This document shows, piece after piece, positions 1 to 9,742 of a stretch of 64,000 nt of DNA. The notes beneath the pieces are model-generated. The model searched no databases. It had not been told where the DNA came from and saw only the letters and a list, made by a program, of their open reading frames with translations. Made by a program: the position numbers and the translations under genes. Source of the DNA: Planotetraspora kaengkrachanensis (GTDB taxonomy: Bacteria; Actinomycetota; Actinomycetes; Streptosporangiales; Streptosporangiaceae). The DNA lies in assembly GCF_016862895.1 (NCBI RefSeq), contig NZ_BONV01000013.1, positions 124,001 through 188,000 of the forward strand, given 5' to 3'. The stretch's first letter is position 1. Each line of letters begins with the position of its first letter.

Positions 1-114
1 GATACCGGAAGGGACTGCGGGTGTCTGGAGTGCCGGGATCGGCGGCAGGCAAGGAAGTCATGGTCATTCTAGGCTCGCAAGATCGCAGGTCATCGGGCAA
101 ATGATTTTTCCGTC

Positions 115-154
115 GTCAACTCCGGTTGACAGGCCGCCGCTGTCAACTTAGGTT
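115..154 (+). promoter_or_regulatory. Operator-overlapped promoter of the HTH/ClpN pair
   Basis: Three GTTGAC/GTCAAC half-sites lie at 115-120, 125-130 and 142-147. The last two form a perfect inverted repeat, GTTGACAG-N7-CTGTCAAC (125-147). The same bases give a -35 TTGACA (126-131), a 17-base spacer and a -10 TAGGTT (149-154, TANNNT type). The ATG at 161 lies 6 bases beyond the -10 and there is no Shine-Dalgarno, so the transcript is probably leaderless. Inference: the downstream HTH protein autoregulates by binding over the promoter. Confidence 0.65.
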
Positions 155-160
155 TACGGC

Positions 161-394
161 ATGAGCGACACGGCACAGCTGGCCAACGACGCCGGCAGCC
201 GCGACCCGGCCATAGGGCTGCGGGCCGTACGGGCCCTGCGGCTGCTGGTGGAGCGGCTGGAAGCACTGCAGGTGGAGAACGCCCGCACCGCGGGATGGTC
301 CTGGCAGGACATCGCGCTCCTGCTGGGAGTGACGCGGCAGGCGGTGCACAAGAAGTACGCGGGTGGACGGGGACTGATGAGGCGGGAGAAGTAG
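161..394 (+). CDS. Small HTH DNA-binding protein paired with a Clp-N protein
   Basis: A 77-residue protein that is essentially one helix-turn-helix. Residues about 45-72 (WQDIALLLGVTRQAVHKKYA) match the HTH of small actinobacterial regulators encoded next to Clp-N-domain proteins. Residues 20-42 form an amphipathic helix that could dimerise. The start is taken at the ATG at 161 because it sits at the expected +1 of the overlapping promoter and no ribosome-binding site precedes it. The stop lies 3 bases before the next gene, so the two form one operon. Likely role: autorepressor that also controls the Clp-N protein. The ligand or stress signal is unknown. Confidence 0.8.
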   Translation: MSDTAQLANDAGSRDPAIGLRAVRALRLLVERLEALQVENARTAGWSWQDIALLLGVTRQAVHKKYAGGRGLMRREK

Positions 395-397
395 ACG

Positions 398-970
398 ATG
401 TTCGAACGATTCACCGACGAGGCCCGGCAAGTGGTCAAACTCGCCCAGGGGAACGCCCGGAGTCTGCGGCACAACCACATCGGGACCGAGCACCTTCTCC
501 TCGGCATCCTGGAGCAGCCGGACACCGCGTCCGCGCGGCTCGTCAACAGGCACGGACTGGATCACGCGCAGGCCTCGGAGGCGGTGGTGCGCGTTCTCGG
601 CACCCTGCCGATCGGCGACATCGACGCGGACGCCCTGGATGCCATCGGCATCGATCTGGCGGCGGTCCGCGAGAAGGTCGAGGCCGCCTTCGGGCCGGGG
701 GCCCTCGACCGCCAGCCGACCAGGGACCGGCGAGGCGGCCTGGTCAGCGGGCGCAGCATCCCCTTCACACCGCGCGCCAAGAAGGTCCTCGAACTGTCCC
801 TGCGTGAGGCCCTTGCCCTCAAGAGCCGCGACATCCGCGACGGCCACATCCTCCTCGGCCTGCTCCGCGAGGGGCAGGGCCTCGGCGTCAGGATCCTCTC
901 CGACGCCGGTATCGACCTTCCGACCCTTCAGGTGGAGATGCGCGCCGAGGTGGGCACCTCACGCCAGTAG
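398..970 (+). CDS. Orphan Clp N-terminal (ClpC-type) domain protein
   Basis: A 190-residue protein with two Clp-N repeats, residues about 1-75 (FERFTDEARQVVKLAQ, then HNHIGTEHLLLGIL) and about 125-185 (FTPRAKKVLELSLREAL, then DGHILLGLL). Clp-N domains in ClpC/ClpA receive substrates and adaptors. This protein has no AAA+ ATPase module, so it cannot unfold anything itself. It may act as a free-standing adaptor, decoy or stress sensor that binds Clp partners, which is inference. It follows the HTH gene by 3 bases and ends at a strong hairpin. Such HTH/Clp-N pairs are common in actinomycetes, and their function is poorly defined. Confidence 0.85.
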   Translation: MFERFTDEARQVVKLAQGNARSLRHNHIGTEHLLLGILEQPDTASARLVNRHGLDHAQASEAVVRVLGTLPIGDIDADALDAIGIDLAAVREKVEAAFGPGALDRQPTRDRRGGLVSGRSIPFTPRAKKVLELSLREALALKSRDIRDGHILLGLLREGQGLGVRILSDAGIDLPTLQVEMRAEVGTSRQ

Positions 971-999
971 GCACCCGATCCCCCCGCAAGCGGGAAGAC

Positions 1000-1043
1000 G
1001 CCGATGCGGCGGACGCGCGGTGGGCGACGTCCGCCGCATCGGC
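1000..1043. terminator. Bidirectional hairpin between convergent genes
   Basis: A perfect 16-base-pair inverted repeat, left arm 1000-1015 and right arm 1028-1043, with a 12-base loop. It lies between the convergent Clp-N gene and sdhB. No T-run follows, as is usual in high-GC actinomycetes. Confidence 0.7.
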
Positions 1044-1061
1044 ACGGCGTGCTTGCGCGAC

Positions 1062-1802
1062 CTACTTGGCCGCGGTCTTGATGTAGTCGGCGTTCATGCG
1101 GGCGATGGCGTCCAGCGGGATGCCCTTGGGGCACACCGCGGTGCACTCACCGGTGTTCGTGCAGCCGCCGAACCCCTCGGCGTCCATCTGCTCGACCATG
1201 GCCTTGGCCCGGGACGCCCGCTCGGGCTGCCCCTGCGGGAGCAGACCGAGGTGGGTGATCTTGGCGGCGGTGAAGAGCGAGGCCGAGCCGTTCGGGCAGG
1301 CGGCCACGCAGGCGCCGCACCCGATGCAGGTGGCCGCGTCGAACGCCGCGTCCGCGTCGTCCTTGGGCACCGGCACGGCGTGCGCGTCCGGCGCGGAACC
1401 CGCGGGAACCGAGATGAACCCGCCCGCCTGGATGATCCGGTCGAACGCCGACCTGTCCACCACGAGGTCCTTGACCACGGGGAACGGCGCCGCGCGCCAG
1501 GGCTCGATCGTGACGGTGGCGCCGTCCTCGAAATGCCGCATGTGCAGCTGGCAGGTCGTCGTCGCCCGCTGCTCGCCGTGGGCGACGCCGTTGATGACCA
1601 TGCCGCACATGCCGCAGATGCCCTCACGGCAGTCGTGGTCGAAGGCGACGGGGTCGTCCCCCTCGAGGATCAGCCGCTCGTTCAGGACGTCGAGCATCTC
1701 CAGGAAGGACATGTCCGGCGACACGTCCTGGACCTCGTAGGTCACCATCCGTCCGCGATCCGACGAGCCGTTCTGGCGCCAGATCTTGAGGGTCAGGTTC
1801 AT
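1062..1802 (-). CDS. sdhB: Succinate dehydrogenase/fumarate reductase iron-sulfur subunit (first SDH)
   Basis: A 246-residue iron-sulfur subunit that carries electrons from the flavoprotein to the membrane quinone site. The [2Fe-2S] ligands are the [10 protein letters not shown] cluster and a later Cys in TTTCQL. The [4Fe-4S] motif is [12 protein letters not shown] and the [3Fe-4S] motif is [12 protein letters not shown], so all three centres look intact. The start is the ATG at 1802 ([10 protein letters not shown]), preceded by GGGAGG at 5 bases. An in-frame ATG six codons upstream lacks this spacing. It is the last gene of the minus-strand sdhC-sdhA-sdhB operon, 31 bases after sdhA. Confidence 0.95.
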   Translation of the reverse strand: MNLTLKIWRQNGSSDRGRMVTYEVQDVSPDMSFLEMLDVLNERLILEGDDPVAFDHDCREGICGMCGMVINGVAHGEQRATTTCQLHMRHFEDGATVTIEPWRAAPFPVVKDLVVDRSAFDRIIQAGGFISVPAGSAPDAHAVPVPKDDADAAFDAATCIGCGACVAACPNGSASLFTAAKITHLGLLPQGQPERASRAKAMVEQMDAEGFGGCTNTGECTAVCPKGIPLDAIARMNADYIKTAAK

Positions 1803-1833
1803 GCCCGCCTCCCCGTGCACGCTGCGCGCTCGC

Positions 1834-3761
<1,928 letters not shown>

Positions 3762-3765
<4 letters not shown>

Positions 3766-4493
3766 TTCACCACTCCGATCATCACGGCTACGGGCACGGC
3801 GGCGAATCCGAGGACGAGCACCGCGGAGACCACGGTGGAAGTCGCCTTGAGCGCCTTGTAGCGGTGCGCCAGGCCGAGCGTCTGGAGTGCGCTCCACAGG
3901 CCGTGCCGCAGGTGGAGGCCGACCATCACCATGGCGACCAGGTAGAAGACCGTGACCCACCAGCGGTCGGGCGCGAAGCCCGCCACGAGCCGGTCGTACG
4001 GCGTGGCCTGCCCGCCCTTGGGGTTCACGACCCCGAAGGTGAGGTCGAGCAGGTGCCAGATCACGAAGAGCAGGATGATGACCCCGCCGTAACGCATGGT
4101 CCGCGTGGCGTATCCACCGGCCTGCGGCTTGACCCTGGCCGCGTACTTGACGGGCCTCGCCTTGGCGGCCCGCCTGGCCAGCGACACCGCGGACCACATG
4201 TGCAGCACGACCGCGACCACCAGGCCGATCTCCGCGATGGTCAGCAGGGTGCGGTTGGGCAGCGCGGGCGAGCCCACCGTCCGCAGCCATTCCGCGTAGT
4301 GGTTGAACGAGTCGGCGCCCAGGAACGACTTGAGGTTCCCCACCATGTGGCCGACCAGGAAGAGCACGAGGACGGCGCCCGTGACGGCCATGACCGCCTT
4401 CTTGCCGTTCGATGAGCCGAAGAAGCCGCGAGGCCGCCTGCGCACGGGGGCGGCGGGCGCGCGGTCGACGCTGTGGTCAACTGTGGCTGTCAC
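3762..4493 (-). CDS. sdhC: Succinate dehydrogenase cytochrome b558 subunit (first SDH)
   Basis: A five-helix membrane anchor of about 243 residues in the SdhC b558 family, which holds haem b and the menaquinone site and anchors SdhA/B on the cytoplasmic face. Candidate haem-ligand histidines sit in [25 protein letters not shown] and HLRHGLWS, consistent with a di-haem protein. GTG 4493 is chosen as start because TAGCTT (4501-4506, minus strand) ends 7 bases before it, giving a leaderless pattern. A TTG at 4502 would add three residues. It is first in the operon and divergent from the LysR gene, whose likely operator lies just upstream. Confidence 0.9.
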
Positions 4494-4551
4494 ATCCGCC
4501 AAGCTAGGCAGAACGCGGTTCGGGCGTCCAAGTCATCGCAGGTCTGGTTCC

Positions 4552-4568
4552 GATAGCCCTGGGCTATC
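4552..4568. promoter_or_regulatory. LysR box (T-N11-A) between sdhC and lysR
   Basis: GATAGCCCTGGGCTATC is a perfect 17-base palindrome with a one-base centre and contains the LysR-family T-N11-A signature (T4554, A4566). It is centred about 67 bases upstream of the presumed sdhC transcription start, where LysR recognition sites normally lie, and about 98 bases upstream of the regulator's own start. Confidence 0.75.
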
Positions 4569-4657
4569 CCCCGTGCCCTTCGCGGTCGGGCGGCCTCTCC
4601 GGCTGCCGCCGGGTGCGACCAATCTCACAGAATGGACAGGTCGTAGGCTTTCGACAC

Positions 4658-5602
4658 GTGCAGTTCCAACAGCTGGCCTACTTCCTCGCGGTGGCCGATA
4701 CCCGCCACTTCACCCATGCCGCCGAGCGGATGCGGGTCGCCCAGCCGTCCCTCAGCAAGCAGATCAAGGCGCTCGAGGCCGAACTCGGGGCGCCCCTGTT
4801 CAGCCGTGCCCGGGGCAACGTGACGCTGACCCCCGCCGGCGAGGCCCTCCTCCCGCTGGCCCGGCGCATGCTGGCCGACGCGGAGACCGCCCGGCGCGAG
4901 GTGGCCGAGCTCGCCGGCCTCCGGCGGGGCCGCGTACGGCTCGGCGCGACGCCCTCCCTGTGCGCGGGGCTGCTGGCGGACGTGCTGGCCCGCTTCCACG
5001 GCGACTATCCCGGCGTCGAACTCCAGGTGGAGGAGGGCGGGTCGCGCGACCTGGTCCGCGACCTGGCGAGAGGACAGCTCGATCTCGCGCTCATCATCCT
5101 GCCCCTGCAGAGCAGCGACCCCTCGCTCGTCACCGAGGAGATCCTCCGCGAGGACCTCGTCGTCGCCTCGGCAGCCAAGCCCGGCCGCAGGCCGCACATC
5201 CGGATCGACGAACTGCGCGGGCGTCCCCTCGTGATGTTCCGGCGCGGCTACGACCTGCGCGAGGCCACGCTCACCGCGTGCAGGCAGGCGGGGTTCGAAC
5301 CCCGCTTCGCCGTGGAGGGCGGGGAGATGGACGCGGTCCTGCGGTTCGTCGAGGCGGGCCTGGGAGTGGCCGTGGTCCCGTCGATGGTGCTCGACGGACG
5401 GCCGGGGCTGGTGGGAACGCCGCTTCTCCCGGGGCTGCGCAGAACCGTGGCGCTCGCCCACAGGAAGGACGTCGAACCGACGCGTGCGGCCCAGGCCTTC
5501 CGTTCCGAGCTCCTGTCGTTCCTGGTGGAGGCGGCCGCCCAGGGGACCCTGTCTCCCGGCATCGAGGCACTCGCCCCCCAACGGCCCATCGAGACGACGT
5601 AG
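4658..5602 (+). CDS. LysR-family transcriptional regulator divergent from sdhCAB
   Basis: A 314-residue LysR regulator. The N-terminal winged HTH (residues 1-60; FTHAAERMRVAQPSLSKQIKALE) is followed by a substrate-binding domain that senses a small effector. The GTG start at 4658 gives the usual LysR N-terminus (VQFQQLAYFLAV) and lies 8 bases after TAGGCT, so the mRNA is probably leaderless. A GTG at 4613 would add 15 unrelated residues. Its position and the intervening T-N11-A palindrome suggest it controls the adjacent sdhCAB operon and itself. The co-inducer is unknown; a C4-dicarboxylate is a reasonable guess. Confidence 0.92.
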   Translation: MQFQQLAYFLAVADTRHFTHAAERMRVAQPSLSKQIKALEAELGAPLFSRARGNVTLTPAGEALLPLARRMLADAETARREVAELAGLRRGRVRLGATPSLCAGLLADVLARFHGDYPGVELQVEEGGSRDLVRDLARGQLDLALIILPLQSSDPSLVTEEILREDLVVASAAKPGRRPHIRIDELRGRPLVMFRRGYDLREATLTACRQAGFEPRFAVEGGEMDAVLRFVEAGLGVAVVPSMVLDGRPGLVGTPLLPGLRRTVALAHRKDVEPTRAAQAFRSELLSFLVEAAAQGTLSPGIEALAPQRPIETT

Positions 5603-5651
5603 ATAGACGATAAGATTTGGCGACCGTGTCCCCGACGTTCGAGAGGCGTCA

Positions 5652-6827
5652 GTGATCACGCCCTCGCCCGATCTGCCCGACCCGCTCACCCTCCTGCTGA
5701 TCGAGGATGATTCGGCCGACGCGTTCCTCGTCGAGGAACTGCTCGCGGACGCCGAGAGACCTCCGAAGATCACTTGGGCCCGCACGCTGGCCGAGGGGCG
5801 TGAGCGGCTGACCGACGACGTCCAGTGCGTCCTGGTCGACCTGTCGCTGCCGGACGCGACCGGCCTGGAAGCCCTCGAGCAGGTGCTGTCGACGGCCCCG
5901 GACACCGCCGTGCTGGTGCTCACCGGCCTCAACGACGCCCACGTCGGGATCGAGGCGGTGGCCGCCGGGGCGCAGGACTTCCTGGTCAAACAGGATGTGG
6001 ACGACCGGTTGCTCACGAGGGCCATCCGCTACGCCATCGAGCGCAAGCGCGCCGACGTCGCCATGCGCGAACTGGTCGCGGAACGGATCGTCGGGCAGGA
6101 GAACGCCCGCCTCGAGCGCGGCCTGCTCCCCGTCCCGCTGCTCCCCTCGGCCTCGCCGCTGCACCACCAGACGAGATACCTGCCCGGGCGGGTGCGCGGC
6201 CTGCTGGCCGGCGACTTCTGGGACACCGTGCAGACCGCCGACGGCGCGCTGCACATCCTGATCGGCGACGTCTGCGGCCACGGGCCGGACGAGGCCGCGC
6301 TCGGCACGGCGCTGCGCATCGGCTGGCGCACCCTCGTGCTCGCCGGCCACACGGGAGACGAGCTGCTGGGAACGCTCGACACGCTGCTCAGGAACGAGCG
6401 GAAGTCGCCGGAGATCTTCACGACCCTGTGCACCGCCACGATCGACCCGGAGCTGCGCACCGCCCGCATGCACGTGGTCGGCCATCCGTCGCCGCTCGTG
6501 ATCCGTGACGGCGTCGTGGACGTCGTCACCGACATTCCGTCGGGGCCGCCGCTCGGCATCTTCGACGACGTCGACTGGAAACCCGTCGACATCCCGCTGG
6601 GCGACCGGTGGTCGCTCCTGCTCTACACCGACGGGCTCATCGAGGCGACGGTCGGGCCGGGCCGCGACATGCTCGGCACGGAGGGCCTGGCCGACATCAT
6701 CCGCGACCACGGCGGCGTCGACCTCGACAGGATCATCGCCCAGGTGGGCGACGCGCTCAACGACGACGTGGCCGCCGTGCTGGTCTCCAAAGGAGACGTC
6801 GTGGAAGGGAACACCGGGACGCCATGA
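5652..6827 (+). CDS. Response-regulator PP2C (SpoIIE-type) Ser/Thr phosphatase
   Basis: A 391-residue fusion. Residues 12-130 form a receiver domain with the acidic pocket (IEDDSAD), phospho-acceptor D63 in CVLVDLSLPDATG and the conserved Lys in FLVKQD. A helical linker (135-165) leads to a SpoIIE/RsbU-type PP2C domain (about 170-385) with metal-binding GDFWD, GDVCGHGPDEAA and YTDGLIEA. Such proteins dephosphorylate anti-sigma-factor antagonists when their receiver is phosphorylated. The GTG start at 5652 has GAGAGG 5 bases upstream. The stop overlaps the next gene's ATG, so it is coupled to the histidine kinase. No anti-sigma partner is seen in the window. Confidence 0.9.
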   Translation: MITPSPDLPDPLTLLLIEDDSADAFLVEELLADAERPPKITWARTLAEGRERLTDDVQCVLVDLSLPDATGLEALEQVLSTAPDTAVLVLTGLNDAHVGIEAVAAGAQDFLVKQDVDDRLLTRAIRYAIERKRADVAMRELVAERIVGQENARLERGLLPVPLLPSASPLHHQTRYLPGRVRGLLAGDFWDTVQTADGALHILIGDVCGHGPDEAALGTALRIGWRTLVLAGHTGDELLGTLDTLLRNERKSPEIFTTLCTATIDPELRTARMHVVGHPSPLVIRDGVVDVVTDIPSGPPLGIFDDVDWKPVDIPLGDRWSLLLYTDGLIEATVGPGRDMLGTEGLADIIRDHGGVDLDRIIAQVGDALNDDVAAVLVSKGDVVEGNTGTP

Positions 6828-8398
6828 TGAAACCGGAGCCTCTCGCGCCGCTGGCACCTCCGCCCGGCAGGCGAGGGCTCCCCCTGGCCAGGTGGTTCGT
6901 CCTGGCCGGCATGGGCTCCGCGTTCGTCTTCGTGCTGGGCGTCACCGCGATCCTGCTGACGCTCACCACGACGCGCGAGGCCAGGCAGACGCTGGTCGAC
7001 GTGATCGACCCCGCCACGCTGCGCACCCTGGAGATCTCGACCGCCCTCCAGGCCCAGGAGGGCGCCATCAGGGCCTACGGCCTGACGACCGACCAGCAGT
7101 ACCTCGAGGCGTACCGCCAGGGTGTCGCCGCCGAGCAGACCGCCACCGCCGCCTTCACCACGCTGATCCCCCGCCTCCCCGAGGCTCCCGCCGTACGAGC
7201 CGGCCTGGACCGGCTGACCGCCGCGTCGGCCGAATGGCGGCGCGACTACGCGGACAAGATCGTCGCAGCCGTCCCCTCGACCGGGACCCGGGCGTTGAAC
7301 CGCGACTCGGCGAAGGTCAACGTCGAGCTCTTCGCCCGCGTCCGCACGGCGCTGGACGCGCAGGAGAGCCAGCTGAACCGGCTGCACGACATCGGCAGGA
7401 ACCGTCTGTACAACGGCTGGAACACGATCTATGTGGCGGTCGGCGCGCTCGTGGCCGCGGTGGTGGCCGCGGTGATCGGCTGCGCGCTCATCGTGCGCAG
7501 GGTCGTGCTCGGCCCGGTGGCGCGGCTCGGCGAACAGGTGCGGACGGTCGCGGCCGGGGACTTCGACCACGAGCTCGGCGTCGACCGGCCGTACGAGCTG
7601 CGGGAGCTGTCCGGGCACGTCGACGGAATGCGCAGGCGCATCGTCGACGAATGGCGGGCGGCGATGGAGGCGCGGCGGCAGCTTTCCGACCAGACCCGCG
7701 AGCTCACCCGGTCCAACGGCGAGCTGGAGCAGTTCGCCTACGTGGCCAGCCATGACCTGCAGGAGCCGCTGCGGAAGGTGGCGAGCTTCACCCAGTTGCT
7801 CGAGCAGCGCTACGGCGACCAGCTCGACGACCGCGGCCGCCAGTACATCGCCTTCGCGGTCGACGGCGCCAAGCGGATGCAGCTGCTCATCAACGACCTG
7901 CTCGACTTCTCGAGAGTCGGCCGGGTCGGCGGGGACCTCCACCCGGTGCGCTGCGCCGACGCGCTGGAGGCGGCCCTGCACAACCTGGACGCCCTCCTTT
8001 CCGACGCAGACGCCGTCGTCACCCATGACGACCTGCCGGAGATCCTCGGCAACGTTCCGCTGCTGACCCAGCTGTTCCAGAACCTGGTCGCCAACGCCGT
8101 CAAGTTCCGCTCCGCCGATCCGCCCCGCATCCACATCGGCGTACGGCGTGACGGCGTCATGTGGGAGTTCAGCTGCGCGGACAACGGCATCGGGGTCGAC
8201 CCCCGGTACGCCGACCGGATCTTCCTGATCTTCCAGCGCCTGCATCCGCGTGACGTATATCCAGGCAGCGGCATCGGGCTCGCCCTCTGCCGCAAGATCG
8301 TCGAATATCATGGCGGCCGGATCTGGCTCGACTCCGGGGAGGGTCCGGGGGCCACGTTCCGATGGACGCTGCCGGCCGTGGGAGAGCCCGATGCCTGA
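6824..8398 (+). CDS. CHASE3-HAMP sensor histidine kinase
   Basis: A 524-residue membrane kinase. TM1 is at about 24-46. An extracytoplasmic CHASE3-like helical domain (about 50-190) contains [22 protein letters not shown]2 (about 203-225), HAMP, a phospho-acceptor His in [16 protein letters not shown] and an ATPase domain (N box [11 protein letters not shown]1 DNGIGVD, G2 GSGIGLALC) follow. This is the cyanobacterial-phytochrome-like kinase class often paired with Rcp1 receivers. Start ATG 6824 overlaps the phosphatase stop (ATGA). The next gene begins within its last codons. The signal sensed is unknown. Confidence 0.93.
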   Translation: MMKPEPLAPLAPPPGRRGLPLARWFVLAGMGSAFVFVLGVTAILLTLTTTREARQTLVDVIDPATLRTLEISTALQAQEGAIRAYGLTTDQQYLEAYRQGVAAEQTATAAFTTLIPRLPEAPAVRAGLDRLTAASAEWRRDYADKIVAAVPSTGTRALNRDSAKVNVELFARVRTALDAQESQLNRLHDIGRNRLYNGWNTIYVAVGALVAAVVAAVIGCALIVRRVVLGPVARLGEQVRTVAAGDFDHELGVDRPYELRELSGHVDGMRRRIVDEWRAAMEARRQLSDQTRELTRSNGELEQFAYVASHDLQEPLRKVASFTQLLEQRYGDQLDDRGRQYIAFAVDGAKRMQLLINDLLDFSRVGRVGGDLHPVRCADALEAALHNLDALLSDADAVVTHDDLPEILGNVPLLTQLFQNLVANAVKFRSADPPRIHIGVRRDGVMWEFSCADNGIGVDPRYADRIFLIFQRLHPRDVYPGSGIGLALCRKIVEYHGGRIWLDSGEGPGATFRWTLPAVGEPDA

Positions 8399-8828
8399 CT
8401 ACCGCCCCATCGAGGTGCTCCTCGTCGAGGACGATCCCGGTGACGTGCTCCTGACCAAGGAGGCGTTCGCCTACAACAAGGTCGGCAACCGGCTGCACGT
8501 GGTGCACGACGGCGAGCAGGCCCTGATGTTCCTGCGGGGCGAGGGCGCGTACGCGGCGAATCCTCGGCCCGACCTGATCCTGCTCGACCTCAACCTGCCC
8601 AGGGTCGACGGCTTCGAAGTGCTGCAGGAGATCAAGGACGATCCCGCGTTACGGATCATCCCGGTTGTGATCCTCACCACGTCGGAGGCGGAGCAGGATA
8701 TCCTCAAGGGTTACAACCTGCATGCAAACGCGTACGTGACAAAACCCGTGGACTTCGACCAGTTCATCCGCGTCGTGCGACAGATCGACGATTTCTTCGT
8801 GACTGTGGTCAAGTTGCCGGGGAAGTGA
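8391..8828 (+). CDS. Single-domain Rcp1-like response regulator
   Basis: A 145-residue stand-alone receiver. Acidic residues E13-D15 (LLVEDDPGD), phospho-acceptor D66 in [13 protein letters not shown], the switch Thr in [12 protein letters not shown] and Lys in [11 protein letters not shown] are all present. It has no output domain, so it probably relays phosphate or binds partners. It overlaps the 3' end of the kinase by 8 bases, making the kinase its likely cognate partner. Whether phosphate ends on this receiver or on the REC-PP2C protein two genes upstream is open. Confidence 0.93.
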   Translation: MPDYRPIEVLLVEDDPGDVLLTKEAFAYNKVGNRLHVVHDGEQALMFLRGEGAYAANPRPDLILLDLNLPRVDGFEVLQEIKDDPALRIIPVVILTTSEAEQDILKGYNLHANAYVTKPVDFDQFIRVVRQIDDFFVTVVKLPGK

Positions 8829-8849
8829 CGGGAATCACAGACGGTTGCG

Positions 8850-8865
8850 AGTGACCCTTCTCACA
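8850..8865. promoter_or_regulatory. CRP/GlxR-like site upstream of the second sdh operon
   Basis: AGTGACCCTTCTCACA matches the CRP consensus TGTGA-N6-TCACA at 9 of 10 defined bases. A TANNNT hexamer (TAATGT, 8885-8890) follows. If transcription starts near 8897, the site is centred near -40, the class II activator position. Regulation of sdh genes by CRP-family proteins is known in other actinobacteria. Confidence 0.5.
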
Positions 8866-8930
8866 CTTGGGGGAGTGGCCGTCGTAATGTTTCCCCCACC
8901 ATAAGCGTGCCAGAGGGTGGAAAGTCTCCG

Positions 8931-9731
8931 ATGAGCCAGACAACGGCCGAGAGCCCGATACGCAAACAGCGAGCGCAACTGAACGTTCGCACGCTACGCA
9001 CCGACAGGTGGTGGCTGACCCCGGCGCTGACGTTCGCCGGGCTGATGTCATTCCTGATCTACGGTTTCTGGGCGATCTTCGACAAGAGCTACTTCGCCGA
9101 GCCGTACATCGCACCGTTCTCGTCGCCCTGCCTGGCGACCTCCTGCCCGGAGGGAGCCCGCTTCCTCGGGCTCGCGCCGTTCGGCGACTGGTACGGCCTG
9201 CCGCCCGGCCTGCTCATCCTCGGCCTGCCGGGTGGCTTCCGGCTCACGTGCTACTACTACCGCAAGTCGTACTACCGGTCGTTCTGGCTGTCGCCGCCGG
9301 CCTGCGCGGTGTCCGAGCCGCACACGAAGTACTCGGGCGAGACCAGGCTCCCGCTGATCATCCAGAACGTGCACCGCTACTTCTTCTACCTCGCCGTGGT
9401 CATCGGCGCGATCCTGGCCTACGACGCGATCCTCGCGTTCCGCGACGAGCACGGCAACTGGGGCCACGTTGGACTCGGCACGCTCATCCTGCTGGCCAAC
9501 GCCATCCTGATCTTCTGCTACACCCTGGGCTGCCACTCCTGCCGGCACATCACCGCCGGCCGCCTGAACCACTTCTCGAGGCATCCGATCCGGTACAAGG
9601 CGTGGACCTTCGTCTCGAAGCTCAACGCCAGGCACCAGCAGTTCGCCTGGGCCTCGATGTACTCGGTCATGATCGCTGACCTCTATGTGCGGCTGGTCGC
9701 CAAGGGCGTCATCAACTTCCCGTTCGCTTAA
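8931..9731 (+). CDS. Sdh1-type succinate dehydrogenase membrane subunit
   Basis: A 266-residue multi-helix membrane protein matching the mycobacterial Sdh1 anchor (Rv0249c type) rather than cytochrome b558. It carries unusual Cys/His motifs: PCLATSCPEGA in the first periplasmic stretch, then LTCYYYRKSYYRSFW, and late in the protein CYTLGCHSCRHITAGR. The mycobacterial Sdh1 structure has been reported to hold a membrane-embedded Rieske-type FeS cluster, and CHSCRH is a plausible ligand set here (inference). ATG 8931 is preferred over GTG 8907 because GAGGG precedes it. It is followed 11 bases later by the flavoprotein gene. The operon is possibly CRP-controlled. Confidence 0.88.
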   Translation: MSQTTAESPIRKQRAQLNVRTLRTDRWWLTPALTFAGLMSFLIYGFWAIFDKSYFAEPYIAPFSSPCLATSCPEGARFLGLAPFGDWYGLPPGLLILGLPGGFRLTCYYYRKSYYRSFWLSPPACAVSEPHTKYSGETRLPLIIQNVHRYFFYLAVVIGAILAYDAILAFRDEHGNWGHVGLGTLILLANAILIFCYTLGCHSCRHITAGRLNHFSRHPIRYKAWTFVSKLNARHQQFAWASMYSVMIADLYVRLVAKGVINFPFA

Positions 9732-9742
9732 GGATTCTCAAC

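Noticed and set aside
143-847. Long minus-strand ORF opposite the HTH/Clp-N genes
   Set aside because: Typical high-GC shadow frame: no domain, no SD, and antisense to a clear Clp-N protein.
5285-5305. GGGGTTCGAACCCC-like stretch resembling a tRNA T-arm
   Set aside because: It lies inside the LysR coding sequence, and no acceptor stem, anticodon arm or D-arm can be built around it.
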